64,000 nt of DNA, taken from Ciona savignyi. Its lineage: Eukaryota; Chordata; Ascidiacea; Phlebobranchia; Cionidae. The position numbers were made by a program, and so were the translations under genes. The stretch covers positions 782,025-846,024 of the forward strand of contig CH003407.1 in the NCBI GenBank assembly GCA_000149265.1, given 5' to 3'. Position 1 is the first letter of the stretch; each line of letters opens with the position of its first letter. Shown here one piece after another: positions 25,501 to 37,785 of the stretch. The notes beneath the pieces were generated by a model that worked only from the letters and a program-made list of their open reading frames with translations, made no database searches and had not been told where the DNA came from.

Positions 25501-26988
25501 AATATTTTTGGATTAAAACCAGCCGTTGGCCACACGGTTGTGTTGTTAGTAAACCACTTAGCGAATATCGCCCTAACCCATTGGATTAATAGGTTGACCT
25601 ATAACGTAAACGATTCATTTACTTATAAGAAACTGCAACAGATTTGGTAACCCGAAGCTGATAACACCCCTTGTATATCATTATGTTCGGTACATGAACA
25701 GATATTATTCTTTATTTTTCCGCTAGCAGAACGGTATTTTTCGAACCCATGATATGCTCGCTAATACCGCTTTTTTGTATAGAATTCGTATAAGTATCGG
25801 TCGCGCTAAACTTTCGGCCACACGAACCTTAAACACAAATGTATAATTTTACATTTTTATGGTGATAGGATAGGAAATGATATTCATGTTTATCCCCGTA
25901 AATGGGAAAACCAAGGGGGTTAACACACGAGCAATCGTCAGATCACCTCGTGCTCACCGTCGGTTTACCGGAGCTATTGCACTGTGTTGTATAATTAAGA
26001 CATTCCTTCAATTTAGTAGAACCCATTAATCCGCAGGGTTCAGGCAATGTCCGTTAATTGCCTTGCCCAAGGACACAACCGATTAGTTGCCACCAGTTTC
26101 GCACCTGCAACCCTTCGGCTAAAGGGCGACGCACTAATCCACCAGCTAACCGGTCGGATAAATTAAGACCAGAACTTCAATGCCTCTATCCGTTTTATAA
26201 AGAATGTGTATGTATACCATGAGCTACATTTACGTATGGAATTGCAGTGGTTTAATCTTAATTATCGGTAATTAGTTCTATTCTGAAAGTGGTGGTTACG
26301 AGCTGTTAAGCAACATTCTTATTATTCCAACAGAAGGCGCGATTTAGTGGTCATTTTGTTTTTTTTTACCACATTTTCGCCCATAATGTTTTAACCGATT
26401 TTTGAACACTATCTTGTCATATTAAATAAAGCATTCATTTTAGCCTTAGTGATTGCCGTCCACTTAAAATAATTTCTGTAAAAACAAGCAAATAGTCCAA
26501 GAAAAATCTTTTTTTTTTTTTTGATTTTCTAGTTCTTTTCTATGCTTATACAGGTACTTAAAATACCAAAAATAAAGTAAATTTAAACAAATTGTAACTT
26601 CTGATCGATTAAAAACTTCTCCGCAGACAAACCGACTCGGTCCCGTCATGCAAACGTCATAGAGGGTGCATTGTCTTTGCCTGCAGTGAGTTCCGAAAAC
26701 ACCCTTCGACCTTTCTTTCATGTCAGTTCGAGGGTTGTAAATCCGGTACAATCCACCCTCAAGATGTTCGACAAATACCGTCACCTACCTTCTCGCGACA
26801 ACGCCATCCAGTGTATGATAATCGCCGGAACCTTCAAGGATAAAGTCTGGTTACGTCAGGTCGATCTAGCAATCTCATTGGCCAAGAGAAACGTGCACAA
26901 TTCACTGAGGCGGAACGACCGTCGCGGGAACGGATTGCATTCAAGGACGGTGCCTACGGTCGCCTCGTGTCCGATTAAACTTCGTTGA
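19590..26988 (+). CDS. ANKUB1: ANKUB1-like ankyrin and ubiquitin-domain protein
   Basis: Eleven exons: 19590-19691, 20032-20198, 21130-21285, 22110-22234, 22643-22789, 23219-23370, 23426-23609, 23669-23860, 23924-23990, 24557-24661, 26627-26988. An N-terminal ubiquitin-like part (MRIFVVFEDVRLPLDV; LQLTYAGAVLRDNW) is followed by a second such segment, an HVWDGWNQFL motif, ankyrin-like units (VACHVAAHFGHVDLA; CPVHEAAERGNLNVLRIF), a Lys/Arg-rich linker, and the conserved C-terminus PSRDNAIQCMIIAGTFKDK. Collinear with vertebrate ANKUB1, whose function is poorly known. Summed exon length is 1759 nt, one more than a multiple of three: exon 4 needs removal of one A in a run of five (22200-22204) to continue as KVFRHVALDEQ. 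As written it stops at a TGA near 22225. About 585 residues if that base is an error. Confidence 0.88.
19692..20031 (+). repeat. TGACATCATAG-based array filling ANKUB1 intron 1
   Basis: The 340-bp intron is a loose array of TATTATGACATCATAGTTGA-like units. The final unit supplies the real acceptor ATGACATCATAG, and the exon starts TTGAAC, the same letters that follow CATAG in upstream units. Confidence 0.88.
20199..20420 (+). repeat. ~30-bp array starting at an ANKUB1 donor
   Basis: About seven units of CGTGTGACGTAGCATTATAT followed by GACGTAGATT. The donor itself reads GTGTGTATGACGTA, a variant of the unit. Confidence 0.9.
20430..20600 (+). repeat. SINE-like family A, internally deleted
   Basis: Head and GTCGCTAGCTAGTCGGTTGT are followed directly by the CGGTAACCTAACGGTGGGTA part and the tail, skipping about 100 bp of the middle. 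Confidence 0.8.
21305..21562 (+). repeat. SINE-like family A
   Basis: Begins about 20 nt after the donor of ANKUB1 exon 3 and runs to the tail ATAAACATAAATATCATATC. Box B is degraded to GATACGAAACTGG. Confidence 0.83.
21990..22092 (-). repeat. SINE-like family B copy
   Basis: On the minus strand it reads GGTGGCCGAATTGTTAGCGC near the head and CTGGGTTCGAACC at box B. Confidence 0.8.
22475..22590 (-). repeat. SINE-like family B copy
   Basis: Minus-strand head GTACGGTCGTGTGGTCGAAT, box B GGGATCGAAC, in ANKUB1 intron 4. Confidence 0.78.
24210..24503 (+). repeat. SINE-like family A, full length
   Basis: One of the best copies: head GACCGGTTAGTCGGGCGGCT, box B GATTCGAAACTGG, tail GATAAACATGAATATTCTAT. 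It lies in ANKUB1 intron 9. Confidence 0.92.
25048..25240 (+). repeat. SINE-like family A, internally deleted
   Basis: Good box B (GCAGGTTCGAAAATGG), then the middle is missing and the tail GGGATAAACATGGATATCA follows. A 35-bp direct duplication (CACTTAAACC...GATTTTGAGGTAA) lies just upstream at 24960-25020. Confidence 0.82.
25350..25470 (+). repeat. SINE-like family B, best copy
   Basis: Starts ACGGTCGTGTGGCCGAATGG then TTAGCGCGACCGA, close to box A of Leu/Ser-type tRNAs, and has an intact box B GGGTTCGAAACT near 25437. Confidence 0.85.
25728..25830 (-). repeat. SINE-like family B copy
   Basis: Minus-strand box A region GTGTGGCCGAAAGTTTAGCG, box B GGGTTCGAAAA. It pairs in inverse orientation with the copy at 25350. 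Confidence 0.8.
25864..26160 (-). repeat. SINE-like family A, full length
   Basis: Complete from the GATAGGATAGG tail to the promoter end CCGACCGGTTAGCTGGTGGA on the minus strand. Box B is GGTGCGAAACTGG. Confidence 0.92.
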
Positions 26989-28005
26989 ATTGCTGCATAC
27001 TCTGCATTGTGTGGCACAATTGAAACGCGTGACTCTTGTTACCTCACTAAGGAAATTAGACTTCCATTACAATGCAATTTGAGATGTAACAATCGGTTAC
27101 CAGGCAACTTGCCCTGTTACATAACATTTCATCATTGTTTGAAGTTTTAATCGCCGCGCCAGATTTTGGAATGGTTGAAGGATTATCGAGTCTAGATTAA
27201 CCTGTGTGACGTCACAGACATTAATTAAATTATTTTATTTTTTTAAATTACGTTAAAGTGAATCTTGTGTACAATATTACTTTATAACTGTGCCGTTGTT
27301 TGAGATATTTTGAATATAAGATCTTTTAGAGATGAACAGTTGATTATTATGTAAATAAAACGTACAAACGATTGTTGAGCGCGCCGAATCCGCTCCACGT
27401 GCTTCTCGTCCCAGTGATATGCAATTTTCACCGAAACAAAAAACCTCGTGTCTGTGGTGTGCTTTGGATATTCACGTGACCCGTAATCGCGCTATGATTG
27501 GCCGGCGATTTATGCCATATAACACAAGCACGAGGAGCCATGCCACAGAAAGAAAACTGTCTGGACGGAGGAAGGAGGTTAATCACAGTGGAGCTCTTGT
27601 TTATAGCAAAATATTAGTTTTGGTTACGTTTCTTACATTTATTAGTTTATTAACACGAAGTTTATACACTTTAGTGAGTGCTTTAATGTTTTTAATTTAG
27701 TTTTTTTGTTGTTTTCTTTCAAGTTTATTCAGTTTTATCTTTGTTATTGTTGTGTAATAACTTCTCGTTCGTAAAGTCGAGGAACGAAATCAAAAAGTAT
27801 TTTAAGGTTTCCAATTAAGTCTGAATTTAGATGATGAGTAAATAGAAATTGCAGAAAAGTTGTGAATTTATGCGGCATTAAAACGTTTCCTGTGCGTTGC
27901 CTTGCGTCATGCCGTGGAATGAGTAGAAAGTCGCGTCAGCGTTTTTTTTAAACTTAGATTTTAATTTCAGTTTTATTCGTCTGTGGTGATATTTTAACCT
28001 GCTAA
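26989..28005. other. Intergenic ANKUB1-MEX3
   Basis: Holds the ANKUB1 3' UTR and its poly(A) signal, then presumed MEX3 promoter DNA (CTCCACGTGCTTCTC at about 27393 has an E-box core CACGTG). No gene or repeat seen. Confidence 0.5.
27354..27359 (+). promoter_or_regulatory. Poly(A) signal AATAAA, ANKUB1
   Basis: Canonical hexamer 366 nt after the ANKUB1 stop. Confidence 0.65.
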
Positions 28006-31000
28006 ATGAGGCACGAGATGATGCAGACTGCCAACTACCCGGAGAGCCACCCCACCTCACATGAAGACCAGCGAACGCTTCAGATTGCCCTTGAACTATC
28101 CAACCTGGGTTTGCTGGGCAACTGCGACGATGACAGTTCAACTTCGAGTTATGATGAGATCACGAAAAGCAAGAAGAGTCAAAACATGACCGAATGCGTG
28201 CCAGTCCCGAGCTCAGAGCATGTTGCAGAAATCGTTGGGAGACAAGGTGAGTCACATTCGTGCTTGTATCAGTCTACAACAGTTTTCGATGTCGAAATTG
28301 TGGTCATAGGCCATGTAACTTAATACAATAAAGGCTTGCGCAAGAGTCTATTTTAATTGTTTCGTCACTCTGTCACAATTCCCAATTTTGTCACTCAACT
28401 GTATGGAATCCTATTTTTTCTTGAATATGACTGGCAAAAAGAATCATTTATAATCAAACACAAGTGTGGAAATGTCAAAATTATTTGCTGATCTTACTGC
28501 CACTAGTTTTTTAAGATTCTTTTCCACTTGTGTTTACTTGTATGTGTATTGGGGTGAATTAAAGAATAAAATTACATTCTTGCATTAACAGATTACACCA
28601 TCGGGTCACCCTTGAAACTAAAATAAAGCGAAAACCTAATGATTTTAAATGCTTTAGTACCTTTAACTACCAGACGATCGCTTGGATAGATAGGGTTGGC
28701 ATTAGGGTTCCAAGCGATCCTGTAGTAATAAGAGGCTCCCTAACTTCTTAGCCATAACCAACATGCATACTTAAGCAGTAAGCTGTGCATTTGCACTCTT
28801 TGCCAAACAACAGGTTCATGGGTCTTGAATGTAATCCACAGGATGTAAGATCAAAGCGCTCCGTGCAAAGACGAACACCTACATTAAAACGCCGGTGCGA
28901 GGGGAGGAGCCAGTGTTTGTGGTTACCGGTCGAAAGGAGGACGTCGCAATGGCGCGAAGAGAGGTTCAATCCGCTGCTGAACACTTTACACAAATTCGGT
29001 GAGTGAGCAACACTAATAGGAGAGGAGGATAACTACTCAGTAAAACTATGGAAACTAATTCTAACTCTGCCCTCAACACTAATCTCAACCCCAGAACTAA
29101 TGCTGAATTTACCCCCCCCCCCCGCCCTTACACTAGCCTTCATGTCAATCTTTATTATAGTAAGTAGTTTCCTTTCATCCCACTTACTAGTTTTCCTCTA
29201 GTAAGTTGTGAGTGAAACATTGCAGAACTAAACACAATGCATGGTTTAGACCGGAAACCGACTTTTATCCATTGAAAAAACATGGACAGTTATATAACAC
29301 ATACAACTGTCAGATAACTTAGCCCACATTTACTGGAGATACTGCAAGGTATTAATTGTAAATTAGACATTTGTGTACAGGTTGTTCACCCTTTTGACTG
29401 ACAGTCTGACCTGTCATTATTAAGAAAACTGGCCTGATTTATTGAATTGCTGTATTCCAGACAGTAATTTTCTTGCTTTACTTACAATTATATAAATTCA
29501 AAGTGCCTTACATTTGCTCTCTTAAAAATCTCACAGAGTTTCAATTGCTCTCTCAAAACAACAAATACTGAGCTAAGCGCTCAACGATTCTTATTAATAT
29601 AACGAGTAAATAAGTCTTGGCTGTATGTGGGCCTCTAATAAACTGGATGTTTGAAAAATTAAGATTATTTCCTGTTTTGTCTGTAAAACTACACTTTGGT
29701 GCATTTTGTGTTAATGCGCAAAAAATAATTTAATAAAGTGTCAAGTTCTGCACATTGTTGAACAACAAGTAAGCCTCAATTTATACACGTCAAACTTGAT
29801 AGGTGCCACAACTTGTATATGTTAGTGCAATGTTGGTAGAGCAAATATATACATGTATATCCCCGGGGGGTGGGTCAATTGAGGGCATTTTAACACATAA
29901 CAATTCTTAAGCATACTTAGCACTAACAATAATAACGTTGCCTTACAACACATAGAGATATGTCATTGTGGCTTCCTTATGTGGTGATGTTATTATGTTA
30001 AATTATCGGGTTTACATTTGTCCGTGTTCTAAAAGTGTCCTATCACAGCGCAACGCGTAACAAGCACGCGATGATAAACGGTCAAACCACCACAACCTCC
30101 GACGGCGACTGCTCACCAGGAACCATCACCCTCCAAGTTCGAGTCCCTTACAGAGTCGTGGGGTTGGTGGTGGGTCCCAAAGGGGCGACTATCAAACGGA
30201 TTCAGCAGCAGACCCACACATACATAGTGACACCGAGCCGCGACAAAGAGCCAGTGTTTGAAGTCACAGGTTGGTGTTTTTGAAAATTGGACACATTTTT
30301 TTGGGTTTGAACACAAAACCATTAACCAACTTAAATTTCACTAGATTTTTAAACACAATCTGACCAATGTTTTGGAAGAAAAATTACAAAAAGGAATAAA
30401 ACAATAAGATTCTTATATAGGATAACCAAAATTCACAACAATATTTGTTTTTTACTGCAAGATTAAAACTGAGATTAAATTAACAAAATATATTATTAAA
30501 ATATATATATATATTATTGTAAATTAACAAATTCATGTTTAATCAAACACTTCATAATATCAAAGTCATCGTCAAAAATCATGACTTGAGTTTTGTGGTA
30601 CAATTCGAATTTCCGCAAGATAGTTCAGCAAGATGTTTTTATCTTTTTGCCATCAAATTCTAACCAAAGTTTTTATTTGGTATTTTAACTGGTTTTGTTG
30701 AATTAAATGTAGATTGTAAAATGCGCACTTTCATTGTCGTTTGTGATCAAACTGTTCCGGTAAGAAAATTGATAATTCGAAAAAAGCAACCAAACCAGTA
30801 CACAAAGAACCCACCACTCCCAAATCTAAGAAATATTCGGCCATTATTGTTCGCAGGCAAAGTCTATACTCCAATGGTGCTTATATTTTGGTGAAAGTCA
30901 TACAAAGCATTTTCTGTAGAATCACATGCCCAAAAGAGATAAAATTTAAGCTAAATTTAACTCCAAAATAGATTTCTTAATGTACTAAATTTTGCAATTT

Positions 31001-34000
31001 AAGAATTTACTACCCAGAGTGAAACATAACAAAGATAATATCTCGCCCTTCAGGTCTCCCTGAGAATGTAGAAAAAGCGAAAGAAGAGATCGAAGCCCAC
31101 ATTGCAACGAGGACCGGCACCCAACAACAGAGCATCGACGATGACTTCAAGAATAACGGAACTGAAGTTGGAAATCTCGCTGGCTCTGTCCCAAAATCGA
31201 GGTTTGGAATGAATCTAATAATTATACAGGGGTGGATATTGCAGCAGGGTCAAAAATCCACGCGAGTGTGTAATTATTACAGTGTAGAGCAGGGCTTCCC
31301 AACTTTTAAAGCTAACGACCCCTTTTAATTTATTAAAATTTTCTGCGACCCTTCATGTTTTAAATCCTAAACAGATCCAAAAAATACAATACATATGGTA
31401 GTTTGTGTAAAATTGATAAACTCTTTCCATCCATCAGATTAATTGCGATTATTAAAGAGCTTTCCCACTTTGGGAAGCCATGGTATAGAAGGTGGATAGT
31501 GCGGAAATTACAGTGTAGTTGTGGACAGGATAGGATTGGGTGGTCAATTACAGGCAATTTGGCTTTGTGGTAGCAGATTGGGCTAACTGTAGTAAGATTG
31601 CGAGATTGATACCGGTCGCTTGCTTATCGCTTCTTTCATTTAGACATGGTTCTTACTAGACATTGCGTTTCAGTCAATGCGTTAGGTGGGTTAAGCGATA
31701 GCTATGTGGTAGGAAAAGGTGGGCCAAATAATGTGTTTATATCACACTTTTATATGATTTTCTTTGTATATAGCACACCGGCATTTCATTTTCCTCTAAC
31801 CTACGTTAACGCATACTTTTTACACAATGTCAAATGCCTTGTTTAACTAATATACATATACACAACTCACGCAACCTACAGCTTCAATAGCCATTGTACT
31901 AATACATGCTTGTGGAATTCTCATAAATCTTACGTTGAATGTTCTCCCACACTTGTCGACCACCCACGATTAACTTTTGTGTCCTCGTCATGTCAGTAGC
32001 TACCGGTTTGGCAGGCCGTTGCTTTGAAAAATTACTTGTGAAATTATTGAACTGTTATCACTTCTGCAGGAGAATTTAACTGCGATTCGTGGCCATTTTG
32101 ACATTTTTATTGATATGCGTCGACAGAGATTCAGTTTTGCAGCTCGTATGTGCTATGTATTTCGATTAACGATTCAATGGCATTTTAACCTCCTAACTCT
32201 CCCTCCCTATCAAATACTTCCTGGGTCTTGGTGATAATTTATCTCCTGTCATACACCAGCCTTGTTCAATACCTAACGATGCATATCTATACAGCTCGAC
32301 ATCATATCACCCAAGTCTGGTGAACGGCAGTGTCCTGCGATCACAAGCCCCGAGTTTCTTCCCCAACCAACCCACCAACACGACATTCGGTAAGCCACCT
32401 CTCACCCCTTTCACTCCTTCATCATCTATTAAAAATGCTGTTTTGTTAATTAGTTTTTTACCATTCTTTTTGTGTTTTTATGACCCAACAATATGCGCTG
32501 TTTGGCCCCCATTATCACCCCACAAGAATTATTAGGCCCAACAACATGTAACGCCGTGACCCCAATATGAAAATATGCAAATCAACAGATCAACGTTACT
32601 CGAATGGATTATACGCTCCTATGTTGCTGCACCACAATGAAGCTTTAATGATGAAACAAAACAATTGGTCAACAATGGACGCCCAGATGTTGACCCCTCG
32701 CCGAACGAGCCATTCCAGCTCCGTTGGGCCCCAACGTCTCTCACCCACGTTATCGGATTGTGAAATGATAAGCTCGCGGGGTCGTGTGAGCTCGGAATCG
32801 ATTGAATCGGGGGTAATGGACCCCGGAGTTAGTTTTGCAGTGAGCCCCGCTGTCAACATAGAGAGTGGATACTCGTCAGGTACGTTTAAGCATAGGGGTA
32901 AACTTGGGGTTAATGAATTACACCTCATCTTTATGCCATATGGGTAAATTTGGGGTTACGTAATTATACCCGAACACACCTCCGCGATAGGGATATACTG
33001 TCTAGATTTGTATTTCAAATTCTACTGCCAGTACCAATAACTTTCGTTTAATTTATAAACCGTGTACAAATTACACCTTAACATATCTTTGTTGGCATGG
33101 GTTAGGCTTTAGATTGCACCCAGAGTATTTGTAGCATAGGTGCCAGTGATAGGGTTGTTATGTTACCTATTTATTAAATATTATACCCCCGGTTAGGAGT
33201 ATTTAAATTATAAACCCTGTCTAATAATAGTTTAATTTAATTCCGTAACCCAAGCTTTCTGTAATATAATAGTCGTATGCATTGTTTGCACCACTTTCAA
33301 AACAACAACTTCAGACAGTGCACTGGCTTTTATACTGGCGTTAGGTTTGCAGGCAATTTGTAAAATCTTTGATTTGTTTGGAAATCTACTTATACTTGGT
33401 AAACTGTTTGTATGCTCTGCTTAGCATATGTTATCAATATAGTTTTGCCAGAGGCACAAATGTGCATCCTTCAGCTACCCTACCATGTTAAATTGTTTAT
33501 GCTACGGCTATCGTTCTAATTTTATGCTCTGTTATACAGTGTTTCAGTTATGAAAAGCACTACAACTGTAAACTAATTTAAAATGGTTTAAGCTAAATTT
33601 TTAAGGTTACATTAAAAATAATTGAAGTTTAAGGTGGACTAGGGGTGAATTTTGAACGCAAAGATGCTTTGGGCATTCCATTTTTTATTTTCGTTACCGG
33701 GCTAAGGTTCGAAAGGGGCTCGTCCCCAAGACCATTTTTAAATAGTTGGAATGCGTTTGTTCTGGCCACCCTATCATACTTAGCATTCATTAATTTACAT
33801 CTATAAGCATCGGTGTATTCATCACTGTCACCATCTTGTGGTTATAATATTTTAATCATTATGACATCACAGGCGGCACCACCGACAGCTTGACGTCGGG
33901 GTCCCCCGACACCGTGCACGGCGTGGCCCCGTATTTGGCCGAAGGGGAATTCCCCCGCTGTACCCTCTGCAACGATGGCTCAGTGGTTGCGACGCTGATG

Positions 34001-34117
34001 CCATGTCGCCACCAAGTGTTCTGTTTTCCGTGCGCCAATCGGGTCGTGTCACGGTCCGCTTCCTTCTGCCCCTATTGCCACAACCCCGCTACTATGGCGC
34101 TGCTCGTCCAAAAGTAA
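28006..34117 (+). CDS. MEX3: MEX3 RNA-binding E3 ligase (two KH domains, RING)
   Basis: Seven exons: 28006-28246, 28842-28998, 30049-30269, 31054-31201, 32295-32389, 32589-32879, 33873-34117, in frame, 465 residues. KH1 is about residues 64-130 ([40 protein letters not shown]). KH2 is about 157-223 ([20 protein letters not shown]). A C-terminal C3HC4 RING at 414-456 has CTLC, MPCRH, CFPC and CPYC. The KH blocks are nearly identical to vertebrate MEX3A-D. Family role: cytoplasmic translational regulators binding 3' UTR elements, some with ubiquitin ligase activity. The linker between KH2 and RING is Ser-rich and unconserved. Shorter than human MEX3 proteins. Confidence 0.96.
28657..28738. mobile_element. 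Short MITE related to the GGTACC element
   Basis: An 82-bp foldback in MEX3 intron 1. GATCGCTTGG and CCAAGCGATC form the inner arms, flanked by ACCTTTAACTACCAG and CTGTAGTAATAAGAGGCT, matching the termini of the element at 12731-12946. Confidence 0.6.
29045..29125 (-). mobile_element. Fragment of the GGTACC MITE interior
   Basis: Its reverse complement contains TTAGTTCTGGGGTTGAGATT, identical to the interior of the 12731-12946 element, followed by a run of nine C on the plus strand. Termini are not preserved. Confidence 0.65.
31290..31482. mobile_element. hAT-type MITE in MEX3 intron 4
   Basis: Left end CAGGGCTTCCCAACTTTTAA; right end read inward CATGGCTTCCCAAAGTGGGA. Flanks GTGTAGAG (31282-31289) and GTATAGAA (31483-31490) agree at 6 of 8, fitting an eroded 8-bp target duplication. 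No coding capacity. Confidence 0.7.
32880..32975 (+). repeat. Two-copy repeat just after a MEX3 donor
   Basis: GGGGTAAACTTGGGGTTAAT and GGGTAAATTTGGGGTTACGT, each followed by RAATTAYACC, begin about 15 nt after the donor of exon 32589-32879. Confidence 0.7.
33690..33775 (-). repeat. SINE-like family B remnant
   Basis: Only box-B-like CGAACCTTAGC and a damaged head remain, in the last MEX3 intron. Confidence 0.5.
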
Positions 34118-34628
34118 TGCTTCCAGAACCACCACCCAAACACTGCCTTTACTTTTGTATATTTTCAATTCTTACTTTTTTAAGAAAATAATATATTTTG
34201 TATATCTCACCTATGGCAGACTTTTTATTCGTTCAAATCAGTAGAAAAACTGAAATTGTTTTTATTTTGCTGCTGCCCCCAATGCTTTACTATGCTGCCT
34301 TCGTTCATTTGCCCGACGCCAATTGCCGGCGCCGATTTTGAGTTGTATTTTCTTTTATCATGACATAGCCTTGTATTCGCTATGCATCGACCCCCGTTTT
34401 ATTTTGTTGTGCCATCACGAACCCCTCTCCCCCCTAAAACTTGGTGCCCGAGTGTAAATCGTGGACTTCATATGACGTCATAATGCTGCTTGTTCTGTAG
34501 TGTGTTCCACCGATGTTTTTACGCTTGATTGGTTTTAAGAGATTGCCTTACATAGTTTCGTTTACAAACTGCCGAGTGTTTTGTTGCATGCTTACCCAGA
34601 TGTAGATTTTGCGTCGATTTTGTAAAGA

Positions 34629-34634
34629 TTTATT
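34629..34634 (-). promoter_or_regulatory. Poly(A) signal for the minus-strand gene
   Basis: AATAAA on the minus strand, about 38 nt beyond the stop codon at 34672. MEX3 and this gene converge, with 554 bp between their stops and no other gene in it. Confidence 0.7.
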
Positions 34635-34671
34635 TTCCACCATTAAAAATGTTCTGTTAACAATCGTTACG

Positions 34672-36364
34672 TCATAGATCCTCGGTCTCCAGTATTGTGA
34701 CGTAGTCGCCGTAGGGCGACACGTAAGACCCGGCGAAACCGCGCGGATTTCGATTGAAATCTCTGTACACCGGAGCAGGTGTGGTGACGTATTCGCTCGC
34801 GTTTGTGACGTAGGCAGATTCGAGCCACGGTAGCGGACACGAATTAAACTCCACGTTCAGCTGAAATGGCTCTCTGGCGTCACTGATGGGCTGACATTCC
34901 ATCGCTACTTCGGGAATAACCGCTGGTTCCGTTATCTTCGTCATTTCCGTCCCGGGTTCCTGTTCTTCGGACGTAGCACCTTCTGCTTCCGGTTCCGGCG
35001 TCGCAACCGCTTCTTCTGACGTCACGTTCTGTTCGTGTGACGTAACTACGGGTTCCCGAACAATAGCGAACTTCTCCGATCTCTCGAAGCGATCCTGAGA
35101 ATTGAAAATAATATGAGTTAGGGTTCAGCACCATAAAATAGGAATGGAGAAAGTGCCTTTTTAACTAGGGAAATAATGCCCTTATCTTTATTATAGTGAG
35201 CATTTTACTTCTTTCCCTCTTGGTTATTCCCAAGTTTCATGCCCAATGATATTGGTCGATTTTCAACTCAACCCTTTTTAAGATTGTGAGGAGTTAGTTG
35301 TAAATGGGTTAAATTAAACAGGACTAGTTGTAGATGGGTTCAAAGAATTAAATTGTAAAGAGTTTAATTGCAAGGGGTTTTAAACTAAACGGGGTCTAGT
35401 TGTAAAGGAGCAATTGTATGGAATTCAATTAAAATGTGTCTTGTTGAGAAGCCGTAGTTCACGGCTGGTCGTGCAGTTCTGTTGTTTATACTTAGACCGG
35501 TGTCGTTAACCATTCGTAACGTTTCTGAATTTTTTTTATCAACGTGGGATAAAACAAAGGACATCCTATTTATACGGTTGAGAGGCAACCCATTATCGAG
35601 TGCCTTTTAGTAAAATGTCCCCATTATACACAAGGAAAACAATTTTAAAGATAAAAAAGTCATACATTACGACTATAGATTATCACACCTGAAACATTTT
35701 CGCCGCTTTGCTCTGTTTCTTTCCGACGCAAGCTGTCGCTATTGAGTTGGCTTGCTTTCTCTGCATTTCCCTCGTCTCGGTGACGTTGCACGTCATTATC
35801 ACGTCATTGGTTACGTCATTAGCCGTTTGCTTTGCACTTGTCGCGACGTTCGACCAAGCGTTCCATTTTCCTGCAACAGAACAAATTGAAAATTTCTACG
35901 TGATTTTTTTCATGGCAACTTACCCTTAGGTTCAGGTTTCTGGGGATTTCCCGGCGGAGTTTTTCCCTTGTAATAATAAGCCCCACCTATGAAGAGAAAG
36001 GTGTTAGCAACGAAAACGTCTTTATTTTAATAAGTTTAAATCATTTGCGTTTGAAGATAGGTTCAACGGTTAGCCTACATAGCCAGTCTTAAGTAAACAA
36101 GACAAGTCTACTACAGAAGAAGGCGGGCTTTTACGCTTCAGAACGAATATTTGAACAGCTGCCGGTCACAAAGGTCGGAAAAACTTTTTAACTCAAAAAT
36201 TAATTTATATTTTGCCGTTTACTACCAAAAGCTCTATTCTCACTAGCACTTTACTTGGGAATTTGATTTAATTTAGGAATTAAACTGTTTTGCTGGAGCT
36301 TGGTGGGAAATAACAAACTTAAATTATCCAAACTACCTGGGTGCAGAAACTCTCCTCGATTCAT
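34672..36364 (-). CDS. Unrecognised 231-aa protein
   Basis: Four exons on the minus strand, in order 36364-36337, 35986-35924, 35870-35689, 35094-34672. All junctions are GT-AG and lengths sum to 696 nt in frame. It starts MNRGEFLHPGGAYYYKGKTP and has a KWNAWSNVATSAK block, a Lys/Gln-rich helical stretch (EMQRKQANSIATACVGKKQS), an acidic Glu/Pro-rich middle (ATPEPEAEGATSEEQEP) and a Tyr-rich end (SPYGDYVTILETEDL). No signal peptide or membrane segment. I do not recognise a family. The consistent four-exon structure and the nearby poly(A) signal support a real gene. The short first exon is the least certain. Confidence 0.72.
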
Positions 36365-37785
36365 TGCTTCGATTCCACAATGGCCTCTGTTCGTGGACTA
36401 TCGCCTCTGCATAGCTTTGTGACATCACTTATCAGCTGCTTTGCTGTTAATGACGTCACAATGGGTTTCACAGCGCTCGACTGAGGTGTCGTCGTGGAGA
36501 GCGTGACGCAACGAACGGTTTTATTCAGTGGTTTTGTGACGTGAAAAATTGCGCAATGTTTCAGAAGATAACTCGAATTATTGGTTTTTCACCTGCTCGA
36601 CATACACTGCAAGAGTGATCGGAAGACTCATTTATAAACTCCACGAAAGCGTTAAGCAATTTAGCATGTTACTCTGATGCAATGCTTCTTGGTATACGTT
36701 TAACAGAACGACACATCCCATCAAGGGACCAGTGCTTATTCATCTAGCTATACTGTATGGGAAAATAGGCTGGAAAGTCGCAATCTAGGTACACGTACAA
36801 TTTTCCACACTTGTGTCCATAAATGAGTAATAAATTGCCATTTAATTGCGATTTATACATGTTATCCAACTCATTTTCCGTGACAAATGCTTTTTTTAAC
36901 GAGTTACAACAGTGCAAGTTTAAATTCTTGGAGTAAACTTACTATAAAGTTAATTACATTATTAAATAGTAATGGTATTTTACCATTATTGTAACTCGTT
37001 TATAAGCAATGATGTACAAAGTGTACACTTTTTTATAAAATAATAGGCAAATTGATTCGTAATACAGAGAAAAAAGCGCCCCATTACCATGGGAAATGAT
37101 TTCTTGAAAGTTTTTTTACCTATTAACGAAAAAACATTTATTTGCAGTTCCGGAAACAATATCTGTTTTACAAAATAGTTTGCCAACTAATTTATAATAA
37201 TGAACGTTTTTACTGAACTTAAATGAATTACTTTTAAAACAAATGTGGTTAAATGTAGACTGTGTTAAACCGTTGAATAGTGGGTATATATTTATTTGAC
37301 TGCATTTCTACAAAATTTTACAAATGTTTTGTTGACGGCGAGTATTTATTCTAGGGCGTTTGTTAAACGACGGCTGACGTTGCGTCGCGTTGGTAATGAT
37401 ATTGTAACAGGAGAATAGAACTATTATCTCATGAGATAACTAACAAGTTAGGGTTGGTCAGGGTACATATGTTTGTCCTTGTGGGTGGTTAAACATAGAT
37501 TGGAATTCATCACAGCCAATTCACATATGCTCTTAGTTATTGCAGTGTCCTGAAAAAGGCGAAGGTACTGTTTATGTTTAACTATGGGCCCAGACAGCTT
37601 CCGCTAAAGCTGCCTTGCCCAACGGTACAATTAACCACCTTGGCACTGGTTATGAATTAACAAGGTTGAATGACCGACCGACTCTGTCTGCTAAGCGGCT
37701 GGAGAAATAGTTTGTTGTGTGATACGCTGTAGTAGGAGAATTAACCTTTACGCCGAGATTGAAAATATATCAGTGAGAATTTCCC

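Noticed and set aside
27419-27700. 93-codon frame between ANKUB1 and MEX3
   Set aside because: No recognisable domain; lies in promoter-like, AT-rich DNA.
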